A model generated the notes under the pieces. It had not been told where the DNA came from. It saw only the letters and a program-made list of their open reading frames with translations, and ran no database searches. Of a stretch of DNA of 16,414 nt, positions 1 through 7,297 are shown piece after piece. Each line of letters begins with the position of its first letter. Position 1 is the stretch's first letter. The stretch is from JBEINZ01 sp040377825 (GTDB taxonomy: Bacteria; Pseudomonadota; Alphaproteobacteria; Rhizobiales; Ancalomicrobiaceae). The stretch spans positions 1 to 16,414 of the forward strand of contig JBEINZ010000039.1 of the NCBI GenBank assembly GCA_040377825.1, written 5' to 3'. Position numbers and translations under genes: made by a program.

Positions 1-1
1 G

Positions 2-154
2 CCCCATCGCGTGATCAATGCAACTGGGCGTGAACGTTATTCGCTTGCGTATTTCTTGGATCCAAATCCTGATGCCATGTTGAGGCGATCGAAAGCTGTG
101 TCGACACTAGAGCTGCTCCAAAATATCAACCCGTTTCTGGGGCTGACTACTTAA
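2..154 (+). CDS. C-terminal end of a 2-oxoglutarate/Fe(II)-dependent oxygenase, isopenicillin-N-synthase family (partial)
   Basis: Only the last 50 residues are present; the gene enters from the left edge and stops at TAA 152-154. The reading frame begins PHRVINATGRERYSLAYFLD, which matches the C-terminal signature of isopenicillin N synthase-like dioxygenases. The His of HRV is the expected distal iron ligand, and the R-Y-S triplet is the RxS motif that binds the 2-oxoglutarate carboxylate in this family. The tail after the FLDPNPDA stretch is also typical. The substrate cannot be told from this fragment. It lies on the same strand as the nitrogen-compound locus but is separated from it by about 395 bp that carry a separate promoter, so co-transcription is not implied. 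A link to the catabolic pathway is inference from neighbourhood only. Confidence 0.85.
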   Translation, partial: PHRVINATGRERYSLAYFLDPNPDAMLRRSKAVSTLELLQNINPFLGLTT

Positions 155-463
155 CTGAGCGGCTGAACGCAACCTATCAAGTCCGCCCTTCATAGTTAGC
201 GACAGTTGGGGAGGCGTGTGGCTAAAGGCACGGCTAGTGTAAACACCTCAGCTAAACTTGGCGAAAAAATAGGCATTTCGTCGCCGCAGCCTGCCACGAC
301 AGTTTGCATAATTCCTGAGATCGACACCGCGATACACAGTGCATTGTGCACGCGTTGTTTTCCTTCCGTTGCCCATGGAAAGCGTCGTTGTTGCCGAAAT
401 TGAGCCGGTTGTTGCCAGATTCGTTTCCGTTCGATCGCCGTGTCTTGTATTGCGCCGGTCGAT
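155..463. other. Intergenic region upstream of the sigma-54 promoter
   Basis: No convincing gene on either strand: the open frames crossing it lack family resemblance and a plausible ribosome site. It is noticeably less GC-rich than the genes that follow. It contains two short inverted repeats, GTGTaaACAC (237-246) and GTGCAttgTGCAC (339-351), at distances suitable for activator binding. No strong hairpin plus T-run is visible after the oxygenase stop codon. Confidence 0.5.
339..351. promoter_or_regulatory. Inverted repeat, possible activator (enhancer) site
   Basis: GTGCA-ttg-TGCAC is a perfect 5-bp inverted repeat about 125 bp upstream of the -12 element of the sigma-54 promoter, a usual distance for a bacterial enhancer-binding protein. 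Its half-sites resemble the TGCAC core of NtrC sites, but the spacing is shorter than the classical NtrC 17-mer, so assignment to NtrC is weak. Confidence 0.25.
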
Positions 464-478
464 TGGCATGCGCATTGC
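464..478 (+). promoter_or_regulatory. Sigma-54 (RpoN) -24/-12 promoter
   Basis: TGGCATGCGCATTGC matches the sigma-54 consensus TGGCACG-N4-TTGC at every fixed position but one (T for C at the sixth base), with the invariant GG-N10-GC spacing intact (GG 465-466, GC 477-478). The expected start of transcription is near 489-490, leaving a leader of about 60 nt before the ATG at 549. Sigma-54 promoters are commonly nitrogen-controlled through NtrC in alphaproteobacteria, which suits the genes downstream. The cognate activator is not visible in the window. Confidence 0.75.
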
Positions 479-548
479 GAATAGCCATGAGAGCCCGCCG
501 GGCATTGTATGCAACACACGGATCGCCGGCGTCCAGGGAGAGCCTCTC

Positions 549-1670
549 ATGTCGAAAATTGAAATCAACCGTCGTAGTCTTCTGAAGACCGCCGCCGCGG
601 CGGGTGCCTTCGGCGTGGCCCCGAGCATTGGCCGCTTCGGCGCCGCCAATGCCGCCGGATTGACGATCGGAATCATCTATGTCGGCCCGCGCGATGACTT
701 TGGCTGGAACCAGGCGCACGCCGTTGCCGCCAGCGCGCTGAAGGCCGCGCCGGGCGTCACGGTTGTGGAGGAAGAGAATGTGCCGGAGACGGTCGCGGTC
801 CAGAAGACAATGGAGTCGATGATCAAGCTCGACGGCGCCAAGCTGATCTTCGCGACGTCGTTCGGCTACTTCGATCCGCACATGCTCGAGATGGCGAAGA
901 AGTATCCCGATGTCGAGTTCCGCCACGCCATCGGGCTATGGCAGAAGGACAAGCATCCGATGAACGCTGGATCGTATTACGCCTATCTGCATCAGGCGCA
1001 CTACGTTGACGGCATCGCGGCCGGTCTCTCGACTAAGTCGAACAAGCTCGGCTTCATCGCGGCCAAGCCGATCGCCTCGGTGCTGACCAACATCAACGCC
1101 TTCGCCCTCGGCGTGCGCAAGGTGAATCCGAAGGCGACCGTGCAGCTGATCTTCACGGGCGATTGGGCGCTGCCGGTGCGCGAAGCCGAAGCCGCGAACG
1201 CGCTGGCCGACGCGGGCTGCGACGTTCTCACGTGCCACGTCGATAGCCCGAAGGTTGTCGTCGAGACGGCGGAGAAGCGCGGCATCAAGGTTTGCGGGCA
1301 CAATGCCTCGCAGGCTTCGCTGGCGCCGAAGGGCTTCATCACCGGCGCTGAATACAAGTGGGAGACGATCTACAAGTCCTTCGCTGGACTGCTCGGCAAG
1401 GGTCAGAAGCTGCCGAACTTCGAGCGCGGCGGCTACGATAAGGACTATGTCCAAAACACGGCCTTCGGCGCCGGCGCCACGGAAGAGGCCAAGAAGGCCG
1501 CGACCGCCGCGATCGCCGATCTCAAGGCCAATAAGCCCTACGTGATCGGACCGATCAAGGACAACAAGGGCAAGGAAGTCTTCGCCGCCGGCAAGGCCAT
1601 CGACAATTACGATGGCGCGCTGGAGACGACGAACTATCTGGTCGAAGGCATTATCGGCTCGATCACCTGA
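549..1670 (+). CDS. BMP-family ABC transporter substrate-binding protein, Tat-exported
   Basis: A 373-residue periplasmic solute receptor of the BMP (basic membrane protein/Med) family. Residues 1-36 form a signal peptide with a twin-arginine motif (NRRSLLK at 7-13), an Ala-rich hydrophobic stretch and an A-N-A type cleavage site near residue 35. The mature protein opens LTIGIIYVGPRDDFGWN, the characteristic BMP first strand and ligand loop. The ATG at 549 is chosen because it places the twin arginines at the N-terminus and follows GGGAG at 536-540; an in-frame extension to 339 would run through the sigma-54 promoter. It is the first gene after that promoter and is followed by its two permeases. 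Characterised BMP receptors bind nucleosides or other purine-type ligands; the enzymes encoded downstream suggest a nitrogen-rich ureide instead, which is inference. Confidence 0.93.
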   Translation: MSKIEINRRSLLKTAAAAGAFGVAPSIGRFGAANAAGLTIGIIYVGPRDDFGWNQAHAVAASALKAAPGVTVVEEENVPETVAVQKTMESMIKLDGAKLIFATSFGYFDPHMLEMAKKYPDVEFRHAIGLWQKDKHPMNAGSYYAYLHQAHYVDGIAAGLSTKSNKLGFIAAKPIASVLTNINAFALGVRKVNPKATVQLIFTGDWALPVREAEAANALADAGCDVLTCHVDSPKVVVETAEKRGIKVCGHNASQASLAPKGFITGAEYKWETIYKSFAGLLGKGQKLPNFERGGYDKDYVQNTAFGAGATEEAKKAATAAIADLKANKPYVIGPIKDNKGKEVFAAGKAIDNYDGALETTNYLVEGIIGSIT

Positions 1671-1687
1671 TCGATCGACAAGAATGT

Positions 1688-1719
1688 CCGTCGCGACGGG
1701 GTCAATCCCGCCGCGACGG
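1688..1719 (+). promoter_or_regulatory. Stable hairpin between receptor and permease genes
   Basis: A 13-bp stem with a single A-C mismatch (arms 1688-1700 and 1707-1719) closes on a 6-nt loop GTCAAT, 17 bases after the receptor stop codon. No T-run follows, so it is unlikely to be a full terminator. Hairpins at this place in ABC operons often protect the binding-protein mRNA or partly terminate, giving more receptor than permease. The rest of the 168-bp gap (1671-1838) shows only the ribosome site of the next gene. Confidence 0.6.
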
Positions 1720-1838
1720 GCGGGAACGGAACAGGCGACAAGGCGGATTTCGAGTTTGAGCATTTTGGCGACGGGCGGATGCGCGGCTGAGGTCGAGGAG
1801 CCGCCCGGCCATATCGAAGGTGATAAGGAGAACCGCCC

Positions 1839-2963
1839 TTGACCGAAACGACCTCCGCATCGGCACCCGCCTCCGAGACGTTCGCCGCCGAATGGGTGGC
1901 GCAGGTTCGGCGCGGGTCTGAATATGTGGTAATCCCGCTCTTCGCGCTTGCGGTTTCCGCCGGTCTTTTCTCGCTGTTTCTCCTCGCGCTCGGGAAAAGC
2001 CCGACGACATTTTTCGAGCTTTTGTGGCGCGGCGGTTATGGCACGGTGTTTTCTTGGGAAAATACCCTGGTCAGAACCGCGCCCTTGATACTGACGGCGC
2101 TCTGCGTCGCCATTCCCGCCCGGCTCGGCCTCGTCGTCATCGGCGGGGAGGGCGCGCTGGTGTTGGCGGGGTTCATGGCGGCGGTCGCCGCGCTGCCGTT
2201 CATCGGCTGGGCGAGCCCCTTCGTGGTCATGCCGATCATGTTCTTCACGGCCGTCGTCACCGGCGCGCTGTGGATCGGCGCCGTCGGCGCGATGCGGCAT
2301 TATCGGGGGATCAACGAAACGATATCCTCCTTGCTGATGTTCTATATCGCCGTGTCGATCCTGAACTTCTTCGTCGAAGGCGCCTTGCGCGATCCCGGCG
2401 ACCCGAACAAGCCGTCGACATCGCCGATCGGGCCGGCCAACATGGTCGGTGCGATCCCGTGGCTGCGCGATCACCTGGGGATCTCCGTCCACTGGGGCCT
2501 CGTTTTCGGCATTGTCGCGGCGATCGTGTTGCAGATCGTCATGACGCGGACGACTTTCGGCTTCGCGGCGAGGGTCACCGGCGGCAACGTGCGCGCCGCG
2601 CGGGCGCAAGGCTTGCCGGTCGGCCGATTGATGGTGATCTCGTCGATGATCGCGGGAGGCTGCGCGGGCATGGCCGGCTATTTCGAGGTCTCGGCCATCC
2701 TCGGCAAGGCCAACGCGTCGCTGATCGCAGGCTATGGCTTTACGGGCATCCTCGTCTCGTTCCTCGCCCGTCACAATCCGATCGCGATCCCACCTGTCGC
2801 GGTCCTGTTCGGCGGCTTGGCGGCGGCGGGCGGCCTAATCCAGCGGCGCATGGGCTTGCCGGACGCGACCGTCCTGGTCAGCCAGGGCCTGATCTTCGTG
2901 GTGCTTCTCGTGTCCGAGACGCTCTACGGCCGCTTCAAATTCTTCGATCCAAAGTCACGGTGA
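1839..2963 (+). CDS. ABC transporter permease, BPD_transp_2 family (BMP-type importer, first permease)
   Basis: A 374-residue inner-membrane protein of the branched-chain/ribose-type permease family. After a hydrophilic N-terminus of about 35 residues there are roughly 8-10 hydrophobic helices, including the conserved segment LGLVVIGGEGALVLAGFMAA, which is the 'glycine-glutamate' motif seen in BMP-transporter permeases (usually N-x-G-x-E-G). A second signature, ARAQGLPVGRLM, matches the cytoplasmic coupling loop that contacts the ATPase. The start is a TTG preceded by a strong AAGGAG at 1825-1830 with 8-nt spacing; there is no nearby in-frame ATG. It is followed after only 4 nt by the second permease, so the two are translated together and should form the heterodimeric pore. 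Confidence 0.9.
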   Translation: MTETTSASAPASETFAAEWVAQVRRGSEYVVIPLFALAVSAGLFSLFLLALGKSPTTFFELLWRGGYGTVFSWENTLVRTAPLILTALCVAIPARLGLVVIGGEGALVLAGFMAAVAALPFIGWASPFVVMPIMFFTAVVTGALWIGAVGAMRHYRGINETISSLLMFYIAVSILNFFVEGALRDPGDPNKPSTSPIGPANMVGAIPWLRDHLGISVHWGLVFGIVAAIVLQIVMTRTTFGFAARVTGGNVRAARAQGLPVGRLMVISSMIAGGCAGMAGYFEVSAILGKANASLIAGYGFTGILVSFLARHNPIAIPPVAVLFGGLAAAGGLIQRRMGLPDATVLVSQGLIFVVLLVSETLYGRFKFFDPKSR

Positions 2964-2967
2964 GGCC

Positions 2968-3885
2968 ATGAACGACGCGCTTTTCACCGTCCTTCTCGCG
3001 GTTTTTGCCGGCGCGATCCGCGTGTCCACGCCGTTCTTGTTCGTCAGCCTCGGCGAAATGCTGACGGAGAAGTCCGGCCGCATCAATCTCGGGCTCGAGG
3101 GCACGCTCGTCTTCGGCGCGATGGCGGCTTATGCGATCTCGTATATGACCGGCAATCCCTGGGTTGGGGTCCTGGCGGCGGGGTTTGCCGGTTCTCTCTT
3201 CGGCGCCTTCCACGGATTGGTCTGCCGGCTGCCGCGCGTCAACGATGTCGCGATCGGCATCGCGCTCATGCTGTTTGGCACGGGCCTCGCGTTCTTCTTC
3301 GGCAAGCCATACATCCAGCCGACAGCGCCTCGGCTTCCCTCGATCGATCTCGGCTTCTGGTCCGATATCCCGCAGGTCAAGGTGGCGCTGCAGGTCAATC
3401 CGCTGTTCTTCGTCGGGATCGCGGTGGCCGTGTTGCTTTGGTGGGCGCTGAAGAACACGCGCTGGGGCCTGATCGTACGCATGACCGGCGATAGCTCCGC
3501 GACGGCCAAGGCCATGGGCTATTCCGTCGATCTCGTGCGATTCTTGGCAACAACCGCTGGCGGCTTTCTTGCCGGCGTCGGCGGCGCGTTCCTGTCGCTC
3601 TACTATCCGGGCAGTTGGAACGAGGGTCTATCGTCGGGCCAAGGTCTGATGGCGGTGGCGCTGGTGATCTTCGCCCGCTGGAATCCGCTTGCCTGCTTTG
3701 CGGCGGCGCTATTGTTCGGCGGCGCGGGCGCGATCGGGCCGGCCTTGCAGTCGGTCGGCATCTCGCAGGGCTACCACTTCTTCAATGCGGCGCCCTATAT
3801 CCTCACTCTCCTCATCATGATCGCCTCGATCTCGCCCAAGCGCTCGCTGCGCGGCGCGCCGGGCGAACTCTCACTGATGAAATGA
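2968..3885 (+). CDS. ABC transporter permease, BPD_transp_2 family (second permease)
   Basis: A 305-residue membrane protein paralogous in type to the preceding permease but shorter, the usual long/short pair of BMP-type importers. The N-terminal half contains FVSLGEMLTEKSGRINLGLE, the conserved E-x-x-G-x-x-N-L-G-x-E-G segment of this family, and the coupling loop is AKAMGYSVDLVRF. About 8-9 hydrophobic helices can be counted. The ATG lies 4 nt after the upstream stop codon and a GAGG sits at 2962-2965 overlapping that stop. It pairs with the product of 1839-2963 and uses the ATPase encoded at 5722-7287, from which it is separated by two hydrolase genes. Confidence 0.92.
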   Translation: MNDALFTVLLAVFAGAIRVSTPFLFVSLGEMLTEKSGRINLGLEGTLVFGAMAAYAISYMTGNPWVGVLAAGFAGSLFGAFHGLVCRLPRVNDVAIGIALMLFGTGLAFFFGKPYIQPTAPRLPSIDLGFWSDIPQVKVALQVNPLFFVGIAVAVLLWWALKNTRWGLIVRMTGDSSATAKAMGYSVDLVRFLATTAGGFLAGVGGAFLSLYYPGSWNEGLSSGQGLMAVALVIFARWNPLACFAAALLFGGAGAIGPALQSVGISQGYHFFNAAPYILTLLIMIASISPKRSLRGAPGELSLMK

Positions 3886-3907
3886 CCCATACGATGGAGC
3901 TTTGCGC

Positions 3908-4927
3908 ATGAACGGTCTCGGCGGTCTCAATAAGTCGCCCAACGGCGTGGTGATCGGCATGGTGCAGCTTCAGCTGCCGATAACGAAGACCAAGGCCGAT
4001 CTCGCCGCGCAAACGGATAAGATCGTCCGAATGGTGAAAAAGGCCCGGCAGAACCTGTCGACGATGGATCTGGTGGTGTTTCCGGAATACGCGCTGCACG
4101 GCCTATCGATGGACACCAATCCGGAGATCATGTGCCGGCTCGACGGACCGGAAGTGGCGGCCTTCAAGGCGGCCTGCGTCGAGAACAAAATCTGGGGCTG
4201 CTTCTCCATCATGGAGTTCAATCCGGGCGGCAATCCCTACAATTCGGGCCTAATCATCGACGATGTCGGCGAGATCCGGCTTTATTACCGCAAGCTGCAT
4301 CCATGGATACCGGTCGAGCCTTGGGAGCCCGGCGATATCGGCATCCCGGTCATCGAGGGGCCGAAGGGCGCGAAGATCGCGCTGATCATTTGCCATGACG
4401 GCATGTTCCCGGAAATGGCACGCGAATGCGCCTATAAGGGCGCGGAGATCATGATCCGAACCGCCGGCTACACCGCGCCGATCCGCGACTCCTGGCGTTT
4501 CACCAATCAGGCGAATTCATTCCAGAATCTCATGGTGACCGCCAATGTCTGCATGTGCGGCTCGGACGGCATGTTCGACTCCATGGGCGAAGGCATGATC
4601 GTGAATTTCGACGGCACGGTTCTCGCGCATGGCACGACCGGCCGGCCGGACGAAATCATCACGGCCGAAGTCCGCCCGGATCTCGTGCGCGAGGCGCGGA
4701 TCAATTGGGGCGTGGAAAACAATATCTATCAGCTCGGCCATCGCGGCTATGTGGCCGTGAAGGGCGGAGCGCAGGACTGCCCCTATACGTTCATGCAGGA
4801 CATGGTGGCGGGTCGGTATCGTCTGCCGTGGGAGGATCAAATCGTCCACAAGGACGGAACCGCCTGCGGTTTTGCCCCGCCAACGCGGAACTTTGGCGAG
4901 AAGGACTTGGCTCAGGCGGCGGAATGA
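3908..4927 (+). CDS. amiF: Formamidase-type aliphatic amidase, nitrilase superfamily
   Basis: A 339-residue cytosolic C-N hydrolase that would release ammonia from a short amide, formamide in the characterised members (formamide + water -> formate + ammonia). The catalytic Glu-Lys-Cys triad of the nitrilase superfamily is visible: E60 in VVFPEYA, K129 in YYRKLHPW and C162 in IICHDGM; E137 matches the fourth conserved Glu. Length and many segments (NNIYQLGHRGYVA, LPWEDQ) align with Helicobacter pylori AmiF from memory, and E60 falls at the same number when the ATG at 3908 is used. That ATG follows GGAG (3896-3899) with 8-nt spacing; the TTG at 3902 is too close to it. It lies between permease and biuret hydrolase genes, so the natural substrate may be a pathway-derived amide rather than free formamide. 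Formamidase versus broader aliphatic amidase is not decided by sequence alone. Confidence 0.85.
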   Translation: MNGLGGLNKSPNGVVIGMVQLQLPITKTKADLAAQTDKIVRMVKKARQNLSTMDLVVFPEYALHGLSMDTNPEIMCRLDGPEVAAFKAACVENKIWGCFSIMEFNPGGNPYNSGLIIDDVGEIRLYYRKLHPWIPVEPWEPGDIGIPVIEGPKGAKIALIICHDGMFPEMARECAYKGAEIMIRTAGYTAPIRDSWRFTNQANSFQNLMVTANVCMCGSDGMFDSMGEGMIVNFDGTVLAHGTTGRPDEIITAEVRPDLVREARINWGVENNIYQLGHRGYVAVKGGAQDCPYTFMQDMVAGRYRLPWEDQIVHKDGTACGFAPPTRNFGEKDLAQAAE

Positions 4928-4970
4928 AATTGATCTGGGCCCAATGCCGGCGGAACAGGGCGTGTAAGTG

Positions 4971-5699
4971 ATGACGACTGATACTCTCGACGAGCGCGTG
5001 ACGACGATACGGGTCCCCGGCGGGCGGACGGTCGGGGCCGATCCTTATGCCTGGCCGTTCGATGCGGATCTGAGACCGGACAATACCGCGCTCATCGTGA
5101 TCGACATGCAGACCGACTTCTGCGGCGTCGGCGGCTATGTGGACTCCATGGGCTACGACATTTCGTTGACGCGCGCGCCGATCGAGCCGATCCGGCGCGT
5201 GCTCGCCGCCATGCGGGAGAAGGGCTATTGGATCATCCACACCCGCGAAGGGCACCGGCCGGATCTGTCGGATCTTCCCGCCAACAAGCGCTGGCGCTCG
5301 CAGCGCATCGGGGCCGGCATCGGTGATCAGGGCCCGGCGGGGCGGATTCTGATCCGGGGCGAGCCCGGCTGGGAGATCATCCCGGAGCTTCAGCCGATCA
5401 CGGGCGAAACCATCATCGACAAGCCGGGCAAGGGCTCGTTTTGCGCCACGGATCTTGAACTGATCCTGCGAACGCGCGGCATTCGCAACATCGTGCTGAC
5501 GGGCATCACGACCGATGTCTGCGTGCACACCACGATGCGCGAGGCGAATGATCGCGGCTTCGAATGCCTGCTGCTCGAAGATTGCTGCGGGGCGACCAAG
5601 CTCGACAATCATCTGGCCGCGATCGACATGGTGAAGATGCAGGGCGGCGTCTTTGGCGCGGTCGCCACGTCGACCGTCTTCATCGAGGCCTTGCCGTGA
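4971..5699 (+). CDS. biuH: Biuret amidohydrolase, isochorismatase-like cysteine hydrolase
   Basis: A 242-residue cytosolic hydrolase converting biuret to allophanate (urea-1-carboxylate) and ammonia. The fold and triad of cysteine hydrolases are seen: D45 in IVIDMQTDF, K151 in DKPGKGSF and C184 in TTDVCVHTTMREA. The spacing D-K 106 and D-C 139 equals that of Rhizobium leguminosarum BiuH (D36, K142, C175), and long segments such as DLPANKRWRSQRIGAGIGD and LEDCCGAT recall that enzyme almost unchanged. Q224 in KMQGGVFG corresponds to a substrate-pocket Gln of BiuH. The ATG at 4971 is preferred over the adjacent GTG at 4968; the ribosome site (AGGG, 4957-4960) is modest. The N-terminus is about nine residues longer than that of BiuH. 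It sits in the operon-like run after the formamidase and before the importer's ATPase. Confidence 0.85.
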   Translation: MTTDTLDERVTTIRVPGGRTVGADPYAWPFDADLRPDNTALIVIDMQTDFCGVGGYVDSMGYDISLTRAPIEPIRRVLAAMREKGYWIIHTREGHRPDLSDLPANKRWRSQRIGAGIGDQGPAGRILIRGEPGWEIIPELQPITGETIIDKPGKGSFCATDLELILRTRGIRNIVLTGITTDVCVHTTMREANDRGFECLLLEDCCGATKLDNHLAAIDMVKMQGGVFGAVATSTVFIEALP

Positions 5700-5721
5700 A
5701 CCCGAAACCGGAGATCGCTCC

Positions 5722-7287
5722 ATGTCGGTGATGACCGCGACCATGACGGCACCCTTGTCGCCTCCAGCCATGGCAGCCGGCGCGATTGGCGTCCAGACGA
5801 TCGGGATGACCAAGCTCTTCGGCTCACTGGTCGCGATCGAAGACGTGTCGATCGACGTTAAGCCCGGCACGCTCCATGCGTTGCTCGGCGAGAACGGCGC
5901 GGGCAAGTCCACGCTGGTCAAATGCATGATGGGCTTCTACCAGCCGACACGCGGCAGCCTGATCGTAGAGGGAAACCCGGTCAGCGTGCGCAATCCGCGC
6001 GAGGCGATGGCGCTGAAACTGGGCATGGTCTACCAGCACTTCACGCTCGTGCCGTCACTGACCGGCGCGGAAAACTTGGTCGTGTCGCGGCCGGATTGTC
6101 CGGCGATCATCGATTGGCGCAAAGAGCTCGGGGCGCTTGAAGCCTTTCTCGACACGATGCCGTTCAAGGTGCCGCTGCGAACGCCGGTCTCCTCGCTGTC
6201 GGCTGGTGAAAAGCAGAAACTTGAGATCCTGAAGCAGCTTTATCTCGACCGCCGCTTCCTGATCCTCGACGAGCCGACCTCGGTTCTGACGCCGGGCGAG
6301 GCGGACGAGATCCTCGGGCTGCTGAAGGGCATGACGGCCGAGGGCCTGCTGACCATTCTGATGATCAGCCACAAGTTCCGCGAAGTGAACGCCTATGCCG
6401 ACGAGGTCTCGGTGCTTAGGCGCGGGCGCTATGTCGGCGGCGGTAAGGTTGGCGAACTTTCGACCGACGACATGGCCCACATGATGATCGGCGACACCAA
6501 GATCCGGGACCGAACGGCCCGCGTTTCGGCCTTGAAGAACGATGTGGTGCTCGAGCTCGCCGCGCTCTTCGCCAATGACGACGACGGCCTGCCGGCGCTC
6601 GAGGAGATCAACCTGCGCGTTCGCGCCGGCGAAATCGTCGGCGTGGCCGGAGTGTCCGGCAACGGGCAATCCGAGCTGGTGGAGGTCTTGTCGGGCCAGC
6701 GCGAACTGGAAGACGGGCGCATCTTCATTCGCGGTCAGCCTTACGAACCGTTGCGCGAGCACATGGAACGGCTGAAGGTCTTTTCGCTGCAGGAAGAGCC
6801 GCTGAAGAATTCGGCCGTGCCGCGCATGTCGGTCGCGGAGAATATCGCGCTGCGGAGTTTCGATCGCGCGGCCTATTTGCGAGCCGGATGGTGGTTGTCG
6901 CCGAAGCCCATTCGCGAAGCCGCTCGGAAGCTGATCGCCACCTATCGCATAAAGACCCCGTCGACGGAAACGCCGATCGAGAATCTCTCCGGCGGCAATG
7001 TGCAGCGCACCGTGCTCGCGCGCGAGCTTTCGGGCGATGTCGAGGTGCTGATCGTCGCCAATCCATGCTTCGGGCTCGATTTCGCCTCGGTGGCCGAGAT
7101 CCGCACCCAGATCATCGAGCAGCGCAACCGCGGCGCGGCCGTGCTGCTGATCTCCGAGGACCTCGACGAGATCCTCGAACTGGCCGACCGGGTCGCGGTC
7201 ATGTCTGAAGGCCACATCCGCTATCAGGCGCCGATCGCGGATACGGACCGGCAGACCATCGGCCGCGCGATGGCTGGCCATGATTGA
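5722..7287 (+). CDS. ABC transporter ATP-binding protein with two nucleotide-binding domains (BMP/sugar type)
   Basis: A 521-residue ATPase that energises the importer formed by the two upstream permeases. Domain 1 is canonical: Walker A GENGAGKST (56-64), signature LSAGEKQ (159-165), Walker B LILDEPTS with D183-E184, and switch His217. Domain 2 is degenerate: its P-loop is GVSGNGQSE with Gln316 in place of the Walker A Lys, the signature LSGGNVQ (422-428) is kept, and Walker B reads IVANPCFGLD so the catalytic Glu is lost. Such an asymmetry is normal for nucleoside/ribose-type duplicated ATPases. The ATG at 5722 follows GGAG (5710-5713) by 8 nt; upstream in-frame codons overlap biuH out of frame and are unlikely to be used. 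The gene ends 10 nt before the next ATG. Confidence 0.92.
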   Translation: MSVMTATMTAPLSPPAMAAGAIGVQTIGMTKLFGSLVAIEDVSIDVKPGTLHALLGENGAGKSTLVKCMMGFYQPTRGSLIVEGNPVSVRNPREAMALKLGMVYQHFTLVPSLTGAENLVVSRPDCPAIIDWRKELGALEAFLDTMPFKVPLRTPVSSLSAGEKQKLEILKQLYLDRRFLILDEPTSVLTPGEADEILGLLKGMTAEGLLTILMISHKFREVNAYADEVSVLRRGRYVGGGKVGELSTDDMAHMMIGDTKIRDRTARVSALKNDVVLELAALFANDDDGLPALEEINLRVRAGEIVGVAGVSGNGQSELVEVLSGQRELEDGRIFIRGQPYEPLREHMERLKVFSLQEEPLKNSAVPRMSVAENIALRSFDRAAYLRAGWWLSPKPIREAARKLIATYRIKTPSTETPIENLSGGNVQRTVLARELSGDVEVLIVANPCFGLDFASVAEIRTQIIEQRNRGAAVLLISEDLDEILELADRVAVMSEGHIRYQAPIADTDRQTIGRAMAGHD

Positions 7288-7297
7288 GGATCGAGCC

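Noticed and set aside
339..351. Classical NtrC binding site
   Set aside because: The half-sites are TGCAC-like but the centre is only 3 nt, so the 17-bp NtrC consensus spacing is not met; kept only as a generic inverted repeat.
339..548. N-terminal extension of the receptor gene to the ATG at 339
   Set aside because: It would bury the twin-arginine signal peptide 70 residues inside and run through the sigma-54 promoter; the ATG at 549 has a ribosome site.
1688..1719. Rho-independent terminator after the receptor gene
   Set aside because: The stem is strong but is followed by GGCGGGAACGG, with no run of T.
936..2774. 612-codon open frame on the - strand opposite the receptor and first permease
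   Set aside because: It is the antisense shadow of two clear + strand genes; composition is Arg/Asp/Gly-rich low-complexity typical of mirror frames in GC-rich DNA, with no family resemblance.
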